DNA of 64,000 nt from Rhizobiales bacterium dw_265 (GCA_018449595.1 JAAVUU010000001.1:744001-808000), one strand, 5' to 3'. Positions 24,116 through 33,180 are shown, counted from the stretch's first letter. Notes: a model not told the origin generated them from the sequence alone. Translations and numbers: made by a program.

Positions 24116-25724
24116 ACAGGCCGGTCCAATCGCCGGGTGACGGCTGGCGCATCAGCGTCAGGCTGGGATACCAGGCGCTCTTGTCGCCGGTCATGCCCCA
24201 GCGCCAGTCCGGCACATGCTTGAGCGCGACAAAGGCCGGCACGCCCAGCGCGCCCGCCAGATGGGCGATGGCGGTGTCGCAGACGATGGCGAGGTCGCAG
24301 ACTTCCAGGATGGCCGCGGTATCGAGGAAGGCGTCGCGCCCGGTATCGAAGTCGTGGCGCTCCACCACCATGCCTTCGGGCAGATGGCCGAGCTGCTCCG
24401 CGCCCTCATTCTTCTGCACATTGATCAGCCGCACGCCGGGCAGGCGCGCGATCTCAGCCAGCGCCACGACGGGAAAGGATTTGCCCTCCGCGCCCGGAAT
24501 GGTTTCATTGCCCTGCCAGGCGATGGCGATGCGAAAGCCGTGGTCGCCCAGCTTTGCTTTCCATGCCGCCACCCGTTCCGGCTCCGCCGACAGATAACGC
24601 ACGGTGGCGGGGATGGCGTCGGGCGTCAGGCCCACCGCCAGGGGAATGCTGGCCAGCGGGATGTGATAATCGAAGTCCGGGGTCGCGGTGTTGCTGACCA
24701 GTTCGAAGTGCGGCGTGGCGCGTTGCAGCAGCCGGATCAGCGGCGCATGCACGCCCAGCACCACGCGCGCGCCCCGCGCCTGCACCAACGCCGCAAAGCG
24801 GTAGAACTGGATGGTGTCGCCCAACCCTTGTTCGATATAGGCGTAAAGCGTCTTGCCTTTGATATCCTGCGCCCCGGTCCATAGGGGTTGCGGATAGTCG
24901 CGCGCCTCCAGCGGATCGGCGGTGCGCTTGCGTGCCTCTAGCATCGGCCAACCCGTATTCCAGTCTCCCGTCAGCAGGTGAAACAGGCCGAGATTGACCT
25001 GCGCCTCGGCCAGGCCGGGCGCCAGCGCGACGGCGCGTTCGAAGCTTTCGCGCGCCGCATCCAGCTGCCCCAGATTGCGCAGCGCCAGGCCGCGATTGGT
25101 CCAGGCTGGGGCATGATCGGGATTGCTGCCCAGCGCGGCGTTGAACGCCGCCAGCGCCTCGTCATAACGCCCCATCGCCTGCAACGCGCCGCCCCGGCCC
25201 TGATGCGCGATCGCGCTATGGGGTTCGTGGCGCAGCGCCAAGTCATGGGCGGCAAGCGCTTCGGCCGGGCGTCTCAGCTTCTGCAACACCACGCCGCGAT
25301 TGTTGCGCGCCATCACCAGCGCCGGATTGACCGACAGCGCCATGTCATAACTTTCCAGCGCCTCCTCCAGCCGGCCCAGCCTCTGCAACGCGATGCCGCG
25401 ATTGTTCCAGGCTTCGGCATGCCGCGCGTGGAGCGCCACCGCCTTGTTCAGGCTGTCCAGCGCCTCGCCATGACGGCCCAGCGCATTCAGCACATTGCCG
25501 TGATTGGCCCAGGCCATGGCGTCGCTCGCGTCGGCCGCCACCACCGCGCCGATCAGCGCCGCCGCCTCGTCAAAGCGCTGCTGCTGCGCCCGGATCACGC
25601 CCAGCATGTGCCGCGCCGGCAGGTGCGCAGGATCGGCCTGCAGGATGCGGGCATACAGCGCCTCGGCCCCGGCCAGGTCGCCCTGGCCGTGATGTGCGAC
25701 GGCACGGTCCATCAATGCCTGCAT
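24069..25724 (-). CDS. TPR protein with C-terminal glycosyltransferase-like domain
   Basis: A 551-residue protein. Residues about 1-265 are TPR repeats (for example AWNNRGIALQRLGRLEEALE, MARNNRGVVLQKLRRPAEAL), and the C-terminal half (YAYIEQGLGDTIQFYRFAAL, IAIAWQGNETIPGAEGKSFP, CDLAIVCDTAIAHLAGALGV, HVPDWRWG) matches the heptosyltransferase/O-GlcNAc-transferase-like domain seen in many bacterial TPR proteins. Protein or polysaccharide glycosylation is plausible but untested. Its ATG overlaps the stop of the NADH dehydrogenase gene (TGATG). Confidence 0.8.
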   Translation of the reverse strand: MQALMDRAVAHHGQGDLAGAEALYARILQADPAHLPARHMLGVIRAQQQRFDEAAALIGAVVAADASDAMAWANHGNVLNALGRHGEALDSLNKAVALHARHAEAWNNRGIALQRLGRLEEALESYDMALSVNPALVMARNNRGVVLQKLRRPAEALAAHDLALRHEPHSAIAHQGRGGALQAMGRYDEALAAFNAALGSNPDHAPAWTNRGLALRNLGQLDAARESFERAVALAPGLAEAQVNLGLFHLLTGDWNTGWPMLEARKRTADPLEARDYPQPLWTGAQDIKGKTLYAYIEQGLGDTIQFYRFAALVQARGARVVLGVHAPLIRLLQRATPHFELVSNTATPDFDYHIPLASIPLAVGLTPDAIPATVRYLSAEPERVAAWKAKLGDHGFRIAIAWQGNETIPGAEGKSFPVVALAEIARLPGVRLINVQKNEGAEQLGHLPEGMVVERHDFDTGRDAFLDTAAILEVCDLAIVCDTAIAHLAGALGVPAFVALKHVPDWRWGMTGDKSAWYPSLTLMRQPSPGDWTGLFSSLRQALALRLNKS

Positions 25725-27067
25725 CAGTGCAGCTTCAGCCGCGGCCGGACAATGTGGTTGACATGGCCGACCAGGATCAGCGCCAAGCCCTTGATCCAGC
25801 CGTGAATGGCGATGAGATGCATGCGATAGAGCGAGACATAGACAAAGCGCGCCAGCCGTCCCTCGATGGCCATGCGACCGCCGACCAGATTGCCCATCAG
25901 CGACCCCACGGTGGAGAAATGGCTGAGCGACACCAGCGAACCGTGATCCCTGTACACAAATGGCTTCAGCGCACGGCCTTCAATCAAGGCGCGGATATTG
26001 TGGAACGCCAGCGACGCCATCTGATGCGCCGCCTGGGCGCGCGGCGGCACGGGCTTGGTGTCGCCATCCGGCACGAAATGCGCGCAGTCGCCGATGGCGA
26101 AGATGCGGTCATCGCGCGTGGTCTGAAGCGTCGGCCCGACCACCAGCATGTTGCCGCGCGTGGTTTCCAGTCCCAATCCGGCCAGCATGTCGGGGCCCTT
26201 CACCCCTGCCGCCCAGACCCGCAGGTCGGCGGCAATGAAATCGCCAGCCCCGGTCAACATGCCCTCGCTGGTGGCCTCGACTACCTGTTCGCCGGTCAAC
26301 ACCGTGACCCCCAGCGCCTCCAGTTCCTTGCGCGCGGCGTCCGCCAGCGTTTCCGGCAGCGCCGGCAGGATGCGCGGCCCCGCCTCGATCAGGGTCACTT
26401 TCAAAAGGCTCTCGTCGAACACTTCCAACCCGTAATGGCGCAGCGCCGACGCCGCATTGTAAAGCTCGGCCGCCAGCTCGACGCCGGTGGCGCCGCCGCC
26501 GACAATATCCACCCGCACCACCGCATCGCTGTCGGGGTCCTGCACCAGGCTGCGCGACACCCTGAGGCAGTGGTTGAGCAGCTTGGTGCGGAAGCGGTCG
26601 GCCTGCAGCCGCGAATCCAGAAAGATGCAATGCTGCGCCACGCCTTTGGTGCCGAAATCATTGCTGACCGATCCCACCGCCAGCACCAGATAGTCATAGC
26701 GGATGCGGTGCGGACCCATGATCTCGCGGCCGTCCTCGTCCAGGATCGGCGCGATCAGCACATGGCGGCTGTCGCGGTCCACGCCTTCCATGGCGCCGTA
26801 GAAAAAGCGATAGCCCCAGGCATGGCCGTGGCTGCGATAACCCACCTCATCCAGATTGGCGTCCAGCGAACCGGCGGCGACTTCGTGCAGCAGCGGCTTC
26901 CAGATATGGGTGCGGTTCTTTTCCACCAGGATGATGTCGAAGGCGTCGCGCCCGAAATGCGCTCCCAGCCGGGTGGCCAGTTCCAGTCCCCCCGCGCCGC
27001 CGCCCACGACGACTATCTGGGTTTTGCGCGCTCCACGCGCGGGCTGCGTCTTCTGCGCCTTGCTCAT
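25724..27067 (-). CDS. ndh: Type II NADH dehydrogenase (NDH-2-like)
   Basis: A 447-residue flavoprotein that passes electrons from NADH to quinone without pumping protons. FAD-binding VVVGGGAGGLELATRLG at the N-terminus, NRTHIWKPLLHEVAAGSLD, the second Rossmann fold VDIVGGGATGVELAAEL, and IFAIGDCAHF are diagnostic. A C-terminal amphipathic stretch (FVYVSLYRMHLIAIHGWIKG) fits membrane attachment. It is coupled to the TPR gene. A minus-strand terminator lies 42 bases upstream of its start (27109-27134), which may limit read-through or attenuate its own leader. Confidence 0.88.
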   Translation of the reverse strand: MSKAQKTQPARGARKTQIVVVGGGAGGLELATRLGAHFGRDAFDIILVEKNRTHIWKPLLHEVAAGSLDANLDEVGYRSHGHAWGYRFFYGAMEGVDRDSRHVLIAPILDEDGREIMGPHRIRYDYLVLAVGSVSNDFGTKGVAQHCIFLDSRLQADRFRTKLLNHCLRVSRSLVQDPDSDAVVRVDIVGGGATGVELAAELYNAASALRHYGLEVFDESLLKVTLIEAGPRILPALPETLADAARKELEALGVTVLTGEQVVEATSEGMLTGAGDFIAADLRVWAAGVKGPDMLAGLGLETTRGNMLVVGPTLQTTRDDRIFAIGDCAHFVPDGDTKPVPPRAQAAHQMASLAFHNIRALIEGRALKPFVYRDHGSLVSLSHFSTVGSLMGNLVGGRMAIEGRLARFVYVSLYRMHLIAIHGWIKGLALILVGHVNHIVRPRLKLH

Positions 27068-27108
27068 GCGGCGAGAGATAGCACGCCGCGCGCTTTGCGC
27101 GCGCTATT

Positions 27109-27134
27109 AAAAAAAAGGGGCGCATCCGCGCCCC
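27109..27134 (-). terminator. Intrinsic terminator on the minus strand, upstream of ndh
   Basis: On the minus strand GGGGCGC, loop GGAT, GCGCCCC is followed by eight T (A run at 27109-27116 on the plus strand). The only minus-strand gene upstream is the MFS gene ending at 27611, so this either ends a long MFS 3' region antisense to the HbpS-like gene or attenuates ndh. Confidence 0.7.
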
Positions 27135-27192
27135 GGTGCACCTTCTCACGCGCGCGTTTTTGGGTCAGGCTGTATGCAACAGGGAGACCCGC

Positions 27193-27624
27193 ATGTCCGA
27201 TTTCCGCATCAGCCTCGAAAAAGCCAACACCGTCATCACCGCCGCCTTCGCCAAGGGCGCGGCTGCGGGCATGAAGCCGCTGTCCTGTGTGGTGGTGGAT
27301 GCGGGCGGCCATGTCATCGCCTTCCAGCGCCAGGACGGCACCTCGTTCCTGCGCCTGGACATCGCGCGCGGCAAGGCAGCCGGGGCGCTGGCCCTGGGCG
27401 TCAATTCCCGCAAGATCGGCGAGATGGCCGCTGAAAGACCCAGCTTCATCGCTTCGCTGGGACATTTGACGGCGGGCGGGCTGATCCCGGTGGCGGGCGG
27501 GGTGATCGTCAAGGGGCCGGACGGCCTTGCCATCGGCGCCGTCGGCGTCACCGGCGACACCTCCGACAATGACGAAGTCGCGGCCCTGGCCGGGATCGCG
27601 GCGGCGGGGCTTATGCCTCTATAG
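27193..27624 (+). CDS. GlcG/HbpS-family (heme-binding-like) cytoplasmic protein
   Basis: A 143-residue single-domain DUF336 protein: LEKANTVITAAFAKGAAAGM, CVVVDAGGHVIAFQRQDG, GLIPVAGGVIVKGPDGLAIG and GVTGDTSDNDE. Unlike the paralogue at 7394-7942 it has no signal peptide. GGGAGA precedes the ATG at 27193. It is convergent with the ACS-type MFS gene (14-base overlap). The biochemical role is unknown; the family includes heme sensors and GlcG-type proteins. Confidence 0.8.
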   Translation: MSDFRISLEKANTVITAAFAKGAAAGMKPLSCVVVDAGGHVIAFQRQDGTSFLRLDIARGKAAGALALGVNSRKIGEMAAERPSFIASLGHLTAGGLIPVAGGVIVKGPDGLAIGAVGVTGDTSDNDEVAALAGIAAAGLMPL

Positions 27625-28933
27625 GGGGCGCCTCTATAGGCGCGGCGCGCGCATCGGGAACCGGCATCCTTTCCGGCGTCAGGCGGCGGTTGGGATTGAC
27701 CAGGAACCAGGCGAAGCCGCAGACAAAGGCGACGCCCGCCGCGACGTAAAAAGCCGTGGACCAGCCATACTTCACCGCGAACCACGGCGTCGCCGACGCC
27801 GTGATGGCGCCCGCGATCTGGCCGCCCATGTTGAGCAGGCCGGAGACGATGCCGCTGTAAGGCCCGCCGAAATCCGCGCCCACCGCCCAATAGGTCGCCT
27901 GACCCAGATACAGCGCGCCGGCGGCGCAGGCCAGGATCACGATGGCGACATAGGGATCGTGGGCATTACCGCCCAGCAGCAGCAGCGCGCAGGTCAGGAA
28001 CAGGGTGAAGGCGCCATACAGGCTGCGGCCGACATACTGGCCCTTGTGTTTGACCAGCCAGTCGCTGAACACCCCGCCCAGCAGGCAGCACGATGTCATG
28101 GCGATGAAGGGCAGCATGGAGAGCAGCGCGCTCTTCTTCATGTCCAGACCCAGCCCGTCCTTCACATAGGGGAAGAACCAGGTGTGGAAGATGAAGGCGA
28201 CATAGCCGAAGGCGACATAGGCGATGGTCACCATCCAGACATCGCGGCTGGAGAAGATCTTGCCCCAGGGCACCGGCGGCATCGCGCCTTCCATCTTGAC
28301 CGGCAGGCCGGCGCGGATATGCGCCAGTTCCCGCGGCGTCACCCTGGGATGCTCGGCCGGGGTGTCGCGGCCGACCTTGTACCAGACCGCCGCGATCACC
28401 AGCCCGATGACGGCGGAAAAATAGAAGGCGGCCTGCCAGCCATAGCCATAGATGATGGCGGCCACCAGCGGCGGCGCCAGGCCCGAGCCCAGGCCGACAC
28501 CGCCGAACACCCAGCCATTGGCCTTGCCGCGCTCCTGGGTGGGAAACCAGGCGGCGATGAACTGGTTGGACGATGGGTATGCCACCGACTCGCCCAGGCC
28601 CAGCACAAAGCGCACCGCGATCAGCAGCCACAGCGCCCCCGCCATGCCGGGCGGCACCAAAGCGGTGGCGACGGTCAGCGCGCTCCACCACAACAGGCCG
28701 ATGGTGAGGGTTTTGTGCGGCCCCAGCTTGCCCACCACCCAGCCGGCCGGAATCTGGAAAAAGGCATAGCCCAGCAGGAAGGCGCTCTGCAGCCAGCCCA
28801 GTTCGATCTTGCCGATATGATAGTCCTTGGCGAGATACAGGCCCGCGATCGACATGTTGCTGCGGTCGATATAGACCACGGCGCTGACCACGAAGATCAG
28901 CATGATCAGCAGATAGCGGATTCTGTGCGACAT
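27611..28933 (-). CDS. MFS transporter, anion:cation symporter (ACS) family
   Basis: A 440-residue protein with twelve hydrophobic segments. FVVSAVVYIDRSNMSIAGLY in helix 1, GWLQSAFLLGYAFFQIPAGW and RFVLGLGESVAYPSSNQFIA are signature blocks of the ACS group (hexuronate, glucarate, phthalate and related organic anions). It is divergent from the DHRS6-like dehydrogenase, so uptake and oxidation of one sugar acid or hydroxy acid is a reasonable inference. Confidence 0.88.
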   Translation of the reverse strand: MSHRIRYLLIMLIFVVSAVVYIDRSNMSIAGLYLAKDYHIGKIELGWLQSAFLLGYAFFQIPAGWVVGKLGPHKTLTIGLLWWSALTVATALVPPGMAGALWLLIAVRFVLGLGESVAYPSSNQFIAAWFPTQERGKANGWVFGGVGLGSGLAPPLVAAIIYGYGWQAAFYFSAVIGLVIAAVWYKVGRDTPAEHPRVTPRELAHIRAGLPVKMEGAMPPVPWGKIFSSRDVWMVTIAYVAFGYVAFIFHTWFFPYVKDGLGLDMKKSALLSMLPFIAMTSCCLLGGVFSDWLVKHKGQYVGRSLYGAFTLFLTCALLLLGGNAHDPYVAIVILACAAGALYLGQATYWAVGADFGGPYSGIVSGLLNMGGQIAGAITASATPWFAVKYGWSTAFYVAAGVAFVCGFAWFLVNPNRRLTPERMPVPDARAAPIEAPPIEA

Positions 28934-28950
28934 GGCGCTTCCGGTCCCGG

Positions 28951-28999
28951 TGTTTCGCGGGCCTGGCGCCCTTTTTGTGCATCCAAGCCTGTTTCGCGG
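28951..28999. promoter_or_regulatory. Direct repeats between divergent MFS and SDR genes
   Basis: TGTTTCGCGG occurs at 28951-28960 and again at 28990-28999 (39-base period), each followed within three bases by TGGCG. A near-palindrome GGAAACGCTTCC lies at 29093-29104, directly before the SDR start codon, and resembles LacI-type operators with a central CG. Both are candidate regulator sites for the divergent pair; no regulator gene is adjacent. Confidence 0.3.
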
Positions 29000-29105
29000 C
29001 TGGCGTCAAAGCTGCGCTGCGACATGGAGTCAGCCAGACTGGAAACCGGGCCTGCGATGCCGCATGATGGCAGCCAGCCCCACAAACATCCTGGAAACGC
29101 TTCCC

Positions 29106-29834
29106 ATGACCAAGAAACTCGAAGGCAAGACCGCGCTGATCACCGGCGCCGCCGCCGGCATCGGCCGCGCCACCGCCGAACTGTTCCTCGCCGAAGGCGC
29201 GGTGCTGATCGCCACCGACCGCGACCTCAAAGGCCTGGACGGGCTCGACGCCGACACCCGCCAGCTTGACGTCACCGATGCCGCCGCCATCGCCGCGCTG
29301 GCGGCGGATGTCGGCAAGGTGGATGTGCTGTTCAACTGCGCCGGCTTTGTCGAGAACGGCACCATCCTGGAGAATGACGACGCCCAGTGGGAGAAGTCGT
29401 TCGCCATCAACGTCTATGCCATGGCGCGGATGATCAAGGCGTTCCTGCCCGGCATGCTGGAGGCCGGCGGCGGCTCGATCATCAATGTCGCCTCGGTGGC
29501 CTCGTCGCTGAAGGGCGTGCCCAACCGCTGCATCTATGGCGCCAGCAAGGCCGCGGTGATCGGCATGACCAAGGCCATCGCCGCCGATTTCGTCACCAAG
29601 GGCATCCGCTGCAACACGGTGTGCCCCGGCACGGTGGACTCGCCTTCGCTGCAGCAGCGGCTGAAGGACACCGGCGACTATGAAGCCGCGCGCACGGCCT
29701 TCACCGCCCGCCAGCCCATGGGCCGGCTGGGAACCGCCGAGGAGATCGCCGGCATCGTGCTGTGGCTGGCCAGCGACGACAGCAAGTTCGCGACTGGCCA
29801 GAACTTTATCGTAGATGGCGGCATAACGATTTAA
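29106..29834 (+). CDS. SDR oxidoreductase of the DHRS6/BDH2-like group
   Basis: A 242-residue dehydrogenase with TGAAAGIGRATAELF, LFNCAGFVENGTILE, and the catalytic pattern NVASVASSLKGVPNRCIYGA(S)K. The blocks GVPNRCIYGASKAAVIGMTK and CNTVCPGTVDSPSLQQR are closely those of mammalian DHRS6 (cytosolic 3-hydroxybutyrate dehydrogenase) and of bacterial 2-keto-3-deoxy-L-fuconate dehydrogenase. The neighbouring ACS-type transporter favours a sugar-acid role. The start is the ATG at 29106; the preceding 170 bases are intergenic. Confidence 0.82.
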   Translation: MTKKLEGKTALITGAAAGIGRATAELFLAEGAVLIATDRDLKGLDGLDADTRQLDVTDAAAIAALAADVGKVDVLFNCAGFVENGTILENDDAQWEKSFAINVYAMARMIKAFLPGMLEAGGGSIINVASVASSLKGVPNRCIYGASKAAVIGMTKAIAADFVTKGIRCNTVCPGTVDSPSLQQRLKDTGDYEAARTAFTARQPMGRLGTAEEIAGIVLWLASDDSKFATGQNFIVDGGITI

Positions 29835-29862
29835 TGTCACATTGACCGCCGGCAGGACCGGG

Positions 29863-30219
29863 ATGAAAGTCCCTGTCATGCCGGGTTTTTTCCGCACCGT
29901 CCGCCATCTGGCGCTGATCGCGATCATCGTGCGCGCCCTGCTGCCCGCGGGCTGGATGCCCGACGCCCAGGCGGGGCTGACCATCTGCTCCCTGGGCGTG
30001 ATCCATCATGATGGTGCGCCGGACAAGGACAGCGGTCACGCCCAGCACGATGAATGTCCCTTTGCCGCCGCGCCGCATCTGGCCGCTGTGCCCGAAGTGC
30101 CGCAACTGACCCTGCCCGCCTTCCATGCCTTTGCCGCCGCGACCGACCGCGCCTATGCGTCCGTTCTCGCGGCGCGCTTTACCCCGCAATCCCCCCGCGC
30201 CCCGCCCCTGAACGCCTGA
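29863..30219 (+). CDS. DUF2946-like small secreted/membrane protein
   Basis: A 118-residue protein with one N-terminal hydrophobic segment (HLALIAIIVRALLPAGWMPDA) and then TICSLGVIHHDG and HAQHDECPFAA, the Cys/His spacing of DUF2946. Family members often sit next to TonB-dependent receptors and copper genes, as here. A role in metal handling is an inference from the His/Cys content and context. The start at 29863 follows GGACCGGG; an internal ATG five codons later is possible. Confidence 0.65.
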   Translation: MKVPVMPGFFRTVRHLALIAIIVRALLPAGWMPDAQAGLTICSLGVIHHDGAPDKDSGHAQHDECPFAAAPHLAAVPEVPQLTLPAFHAFAAATDRAYASVLAARFTPQSPRAPPLNA

Positions 30220-30277
30220 GCCGCATCCAGACCGCGCGCCTGTCCGCGCGTCCGCTCACGCTTTTTCGGGGAATCCC

Positions 30278-32560
30278 ATGTCCAGTCCCATGCGCTTCGG
30301 CGCATCCATCGCGGCCTTGCTGGCCGCCACCGCCGCCCACGCCCAGAGCATCGGCGCGGGCCTGCAACCGGAATATGTCATCGTCACCGCCAACAAGGCG
30401 GCCGACGCCGATCCGGGCGCGGCCGACACCACCATCACCGCCGCCAAGGCCGAAGAACAGATCAACACCATCAATACCGAGGACATGCTGAAATACGCGC
30501 CCTCGCTGCTGGTGCGCAAACGCCATTACGGCGATGTGCAGGACCCGGTCGCCACCCGCACCTCCGGCGTGGGCGCGAGCGCCCGCAGCCTGATCTTCGT
30601 GGACGGGATCATGGTGTCCTCGCCCATCGGCAACAACAACACCAGCGCCAGCCCGCATTTTGGCGTCGCCGCCCCCCAGGATGTCAGCCGCATCGACGTG
30701 CTGTACGGCCCCTTCGCCGCGCAATATGCCGGCAACTCCATGGGCGCGGTGATCAACATCACCACCAGGATGCCGGACCATTTCGAACTGTATGGCGACG
30801 CCACCGGCGCCATCGAGAGTTTCAGCAAATACAGCACCGATGAAACCGACGGCACCTGGCAATTGGCGGGCGGCATCGGCGACCGCTATGGCGCGTTCAG
30901 CTGGCGGCTGTCGGCCAATCATCTCGACAGCCAGGCGCAGCCTTTGGGCTATGCCACCCTGACGCGCCCAGCCACGACCAGCACCGCAGGAACGGTGCTG
31001 ACCGGCGCGTTCAACGATGTAAATCGCACTGCCGCCGCCATCGCCGTGATCGGCGACACCGGCATCGAGCATCAGGTGGAAGACACCGACACAATGAAGC
31101 TGGCCTATGATTTCACGGACGGCCCGCAGCTTTCCTATGTCGCCAGCCTGTTCCACATGGACGATGACGCGGGTGTGCGTGGTTATCTGCGCGACGCGGC
31201 GGGCAACACCGTCTATGCCGGCAACAGCAATATCAACGGCTACAATTACAACATCGCCGCCAGTACTTTCTCCAGCCAGGTTTACAACTATCAGCAGACC
31301 CAATTGGCCCAGGCGGTATCGCTGAAATCCCAACTCGATGGCGATTTCACCTGGGAGCTGATCGCCAGCCGCTACGATTATCTGAACGACAAGCAACGCA
31401 ATCCCACCGCCGCCCTGCCCGCCGCCTTCAGCGGCGGCGCGGGCCAGATCAACCGCCTGAACGGCACCGGCTGGACTACGCTGGACGCCAATGGCGTGTG
31501 GCGCGGCTGGAGCGATCACGAAATCTCCTTCGGGGCCCATCGCGATGCCGAAACCTTCAACCAGATCCGCAACAATCTCACCGACTGGACCATTGGCGGG
31601 CTGGGCAGCGTCGCCAATTCGGCCTCAGGCCGCACCGCCACCAATGCGCTGTGGATGCAGGACATCTGGACCCTGTTGCCGGACCTGAAAGCCGCGCTGG
31701 GTGGACGTTATGAAGACTGGCGCGCCTATGCCGGCACCAACGTCTCCGCTTCGCCAGCCTTGAATGTCACCCAGCCACGCATCGTCGCCAGCGTCTTTTC
31801 ACCCAAGGCGTCGCTGGCCTGGCAGGTTTCCGATGCCTGGTCGGCGACCGGCTCCTGGGGCGAGGCTTACCGCATGCCCACCGTCACCGAACTTTACCAG
31901 GCGATCACTACCGGCACGAGTTTGTCAGTGCCCAATCCCAACCTGCGCCCCGAACGCGCCAACAGCTATGAACTGGCGGCGCAGCGGCGTGACGAGAACG
32001 GATTGGTGCGGCTGTCCTTCTTCCAGGAAGACATCGCCAATGCGCTGCTGTCGCAGTCGGCGCCGCTGGTGGCGGGCTCCAACACTTTGTACAGCTATGT
32101 GCAGAATGTGGACCGCACCCGGGCGCGGGGCGTGGAATTCGTCGCCGACCGGTATGACGTCGTCATTCCCGGACTGGAGCTGATGGGCAGCGTCACCTAT
32201 GTCGATGGCCGCATCCTGCGCGACGCCGCGTTCCCGGCGGCGGTGAACAAATATATTCCCCAGCTTCCCAAGACGCGCGCCAACCTGGTGGCGACCTACC
32301 GGCCCGATGACGCCTGGTCGTTCACCGCCGGGGCGCGTTACAGCGACCGCAGCTTCGGCACCATCGACAACAGCGATCCGGTGTCGCAGACCTATCAGGG
32401 CTTCGCGCAGTATTTGGTGGTGGATGCCCGTGCCCGCTACCGCATGGACCGGAACTGGACCGTCTCGCTGGGCGTGGACAACCTGAACAACGATAAATAC
32501 TTTCTGTTCCATCCCTTTCCGCAGCGGACCCTGGTGATGGAGATTCACTATGCGGGATAG
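30278..32560 (+). CDS. TonB-dependent receptor
   Basis: A 760-residue outer-membrane receptor with a signal peptide (RFGASIAALLAATAAHAQ), a plug domain (TEDMLKYAPSLLVRKRHYGD, SLIFVDGIMVSSPI, IDVLYGPFAAQYAGNSMGAV) and a long beta-barrel ending in FPQRTLVMEIHYAG. The late blocks GSWGEAYRMPTVTELYQAI and NPNLRPERANSYELAAQ are typical of siderophore or metal receptors. The adjoining DUF2946 gene and MntP suggest a metal or metal-complex substrate, possibly copper, but this is not proven. A classical TonB box is not obvious. Confidence 0.9.
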   Translation: MSSPMRFGASIAALLAATAAHAQSIGAGLQPEYVIVTANKAADADPGAADTTITAAKAEEQINTINTEDMLKYAPSLLVRKRHYGDVQDPVATRTSGVGASARSLIFVDGIMVSSPIGNNNTSASPHFGVAAPQDVSRIDVLYGPFAAQYAGNSMGAVINITTRMPDHFELYGDATGAIESFSKYSTDETDGTWQLAGGIGDRYGAFSWRLSANHLDSQAQPLGYATLTRPATTSTAGTVLTGAFNDVNRTAAAIAVIGDTGIEHQVEDTDTMKLAYDFTDGPQLSYVASLFHMDDDAGVRGYLRDAAGNTVYAGNSNINGYNYNIAASTFSSQVYNYQQTQLAQAVSLKSQLDGDFTWELIASRYDYLNDKQRNPTAALPAAFSGGAGQINRLNGTGWTTLDANGVWRGWSDHEISFGAHRDAETFNQIRNNLTDWTIGGLGSVANSASGRTATNALWMQDIWTLLPDLKAALGGRYEDWRAYAGTNVSASPALNVTQPRIVASVFSPKASLAWQVSDAWSATGSWGEAYRMPTVTELYQAITTGTSLSVPNPNLRPERANSYELAAQRRDENGLVRLSFFQEDIANALLSQSAPLVAGSNTLYSYVQNVDRTRARGVEFVADRYDVVIPGLELMGSVTYVDGRILRDAAFPAAVNKYIPQLPKTRANLVATYRPDDAWSFTAGARYSDRSFGTIDNSDPVSQTYQGFAQYLVVDARARYRMDRNWTVSLGVDNLNNDKYFLFHPFPQRTLVMEIHYAG

Positions 32561-32584
32561 AAAAACCCTGCTAGCCAACGGTCC

Positions 32585-33148
32585 ATGAGCTTCCTGCCGA
32601 TCCTGCTGCTGGCGCTTTCCATGTCGGCCGATGCCTTTGCCGCCGCCTGCGGCAAGGGCGCCTGCCTGGAGCGGCCCCATTGGGGCGAGGCGCTGCGCAC
32701 GGGCGCGATCTTCGGCGTCATCGAGGCGATCACGCCGGTGATCGGCTGGGCGCTGGGGCGCGCGGTCGGCGGCACCATCGCCGCCTTCGATCACTGGGTG
32801 GCGTTCGGGATTCTGTTGGCTATCGGCGGCAAGATGATCTGGGACGCGGTGCGCCGCCACGAAGAGGAAGAAAAGCCGAAAAGCCATTCCTTCCTGGTGC
32901 TGGCGGTGACGGCGGTGGGCACCAGCATCGACGCGCTGGCGGTGGGTGTCACCCTGGCGCTGGTAGGTGCGAACATCGTCATCAATGCGCTGGCAATCGG
33001 GGCCGCCACCTTCACCATGACCACCATCGGGGTGATGACGGGGCGCTTTCTGGGCAGCAGGTTCGGCCGCTATGCGGAAGGCGCGGGCGGATTGGCGCTG
33101 ATCGCCATCGGCACCAAGATCCTGCTGGAACACACGCTCTTTGTTTAA
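32585..33148 (+). CDS. mntP: MntP-family manganese efflux pump
   Basis: A 187-residue, six-helix protein with internal duplication. The first half has LALSMSADAFAAACGKGA and the second VTAVGTSIDALAVGVTLALV, giving the paired Asp residues of MntP; GVIEAITPVIGWALGR and AFGILLAIGGKMIWDA also match. It exports Mn(II). It follows the TonB receptor by 24 bases and may be co-transcribed. No yybP-ykoY riboswitch could fit in that gap. Confidence 0.9.
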   Translation: MSFLPILLLALSMSADAFAAACGKGACLERPHWGEALRTGAIFGVIEAITPVIGWALGRAVGGTIAAFDHWVAFGILLAIGGKMIWDAVRRHEEEEKPKSHSFLVLAVTAVGTSIDALAVGVTLALVGANIVINALAIGAATFTMTTIGVMTGRFLGSRFGRYAEGAGGLALIAIGTKILLEHTLFV

Positions 33149-33180
33149 GAGGTCGCTCCGGCTTCGCCGACGCTACGGGC

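Noticed and set aside
32561..32584. Manganese riboswitch in front of mntP
   Set aside because: Only 24 bases separate the TonB receptor stop from mntP, far too short for a yybP-ykoY element.
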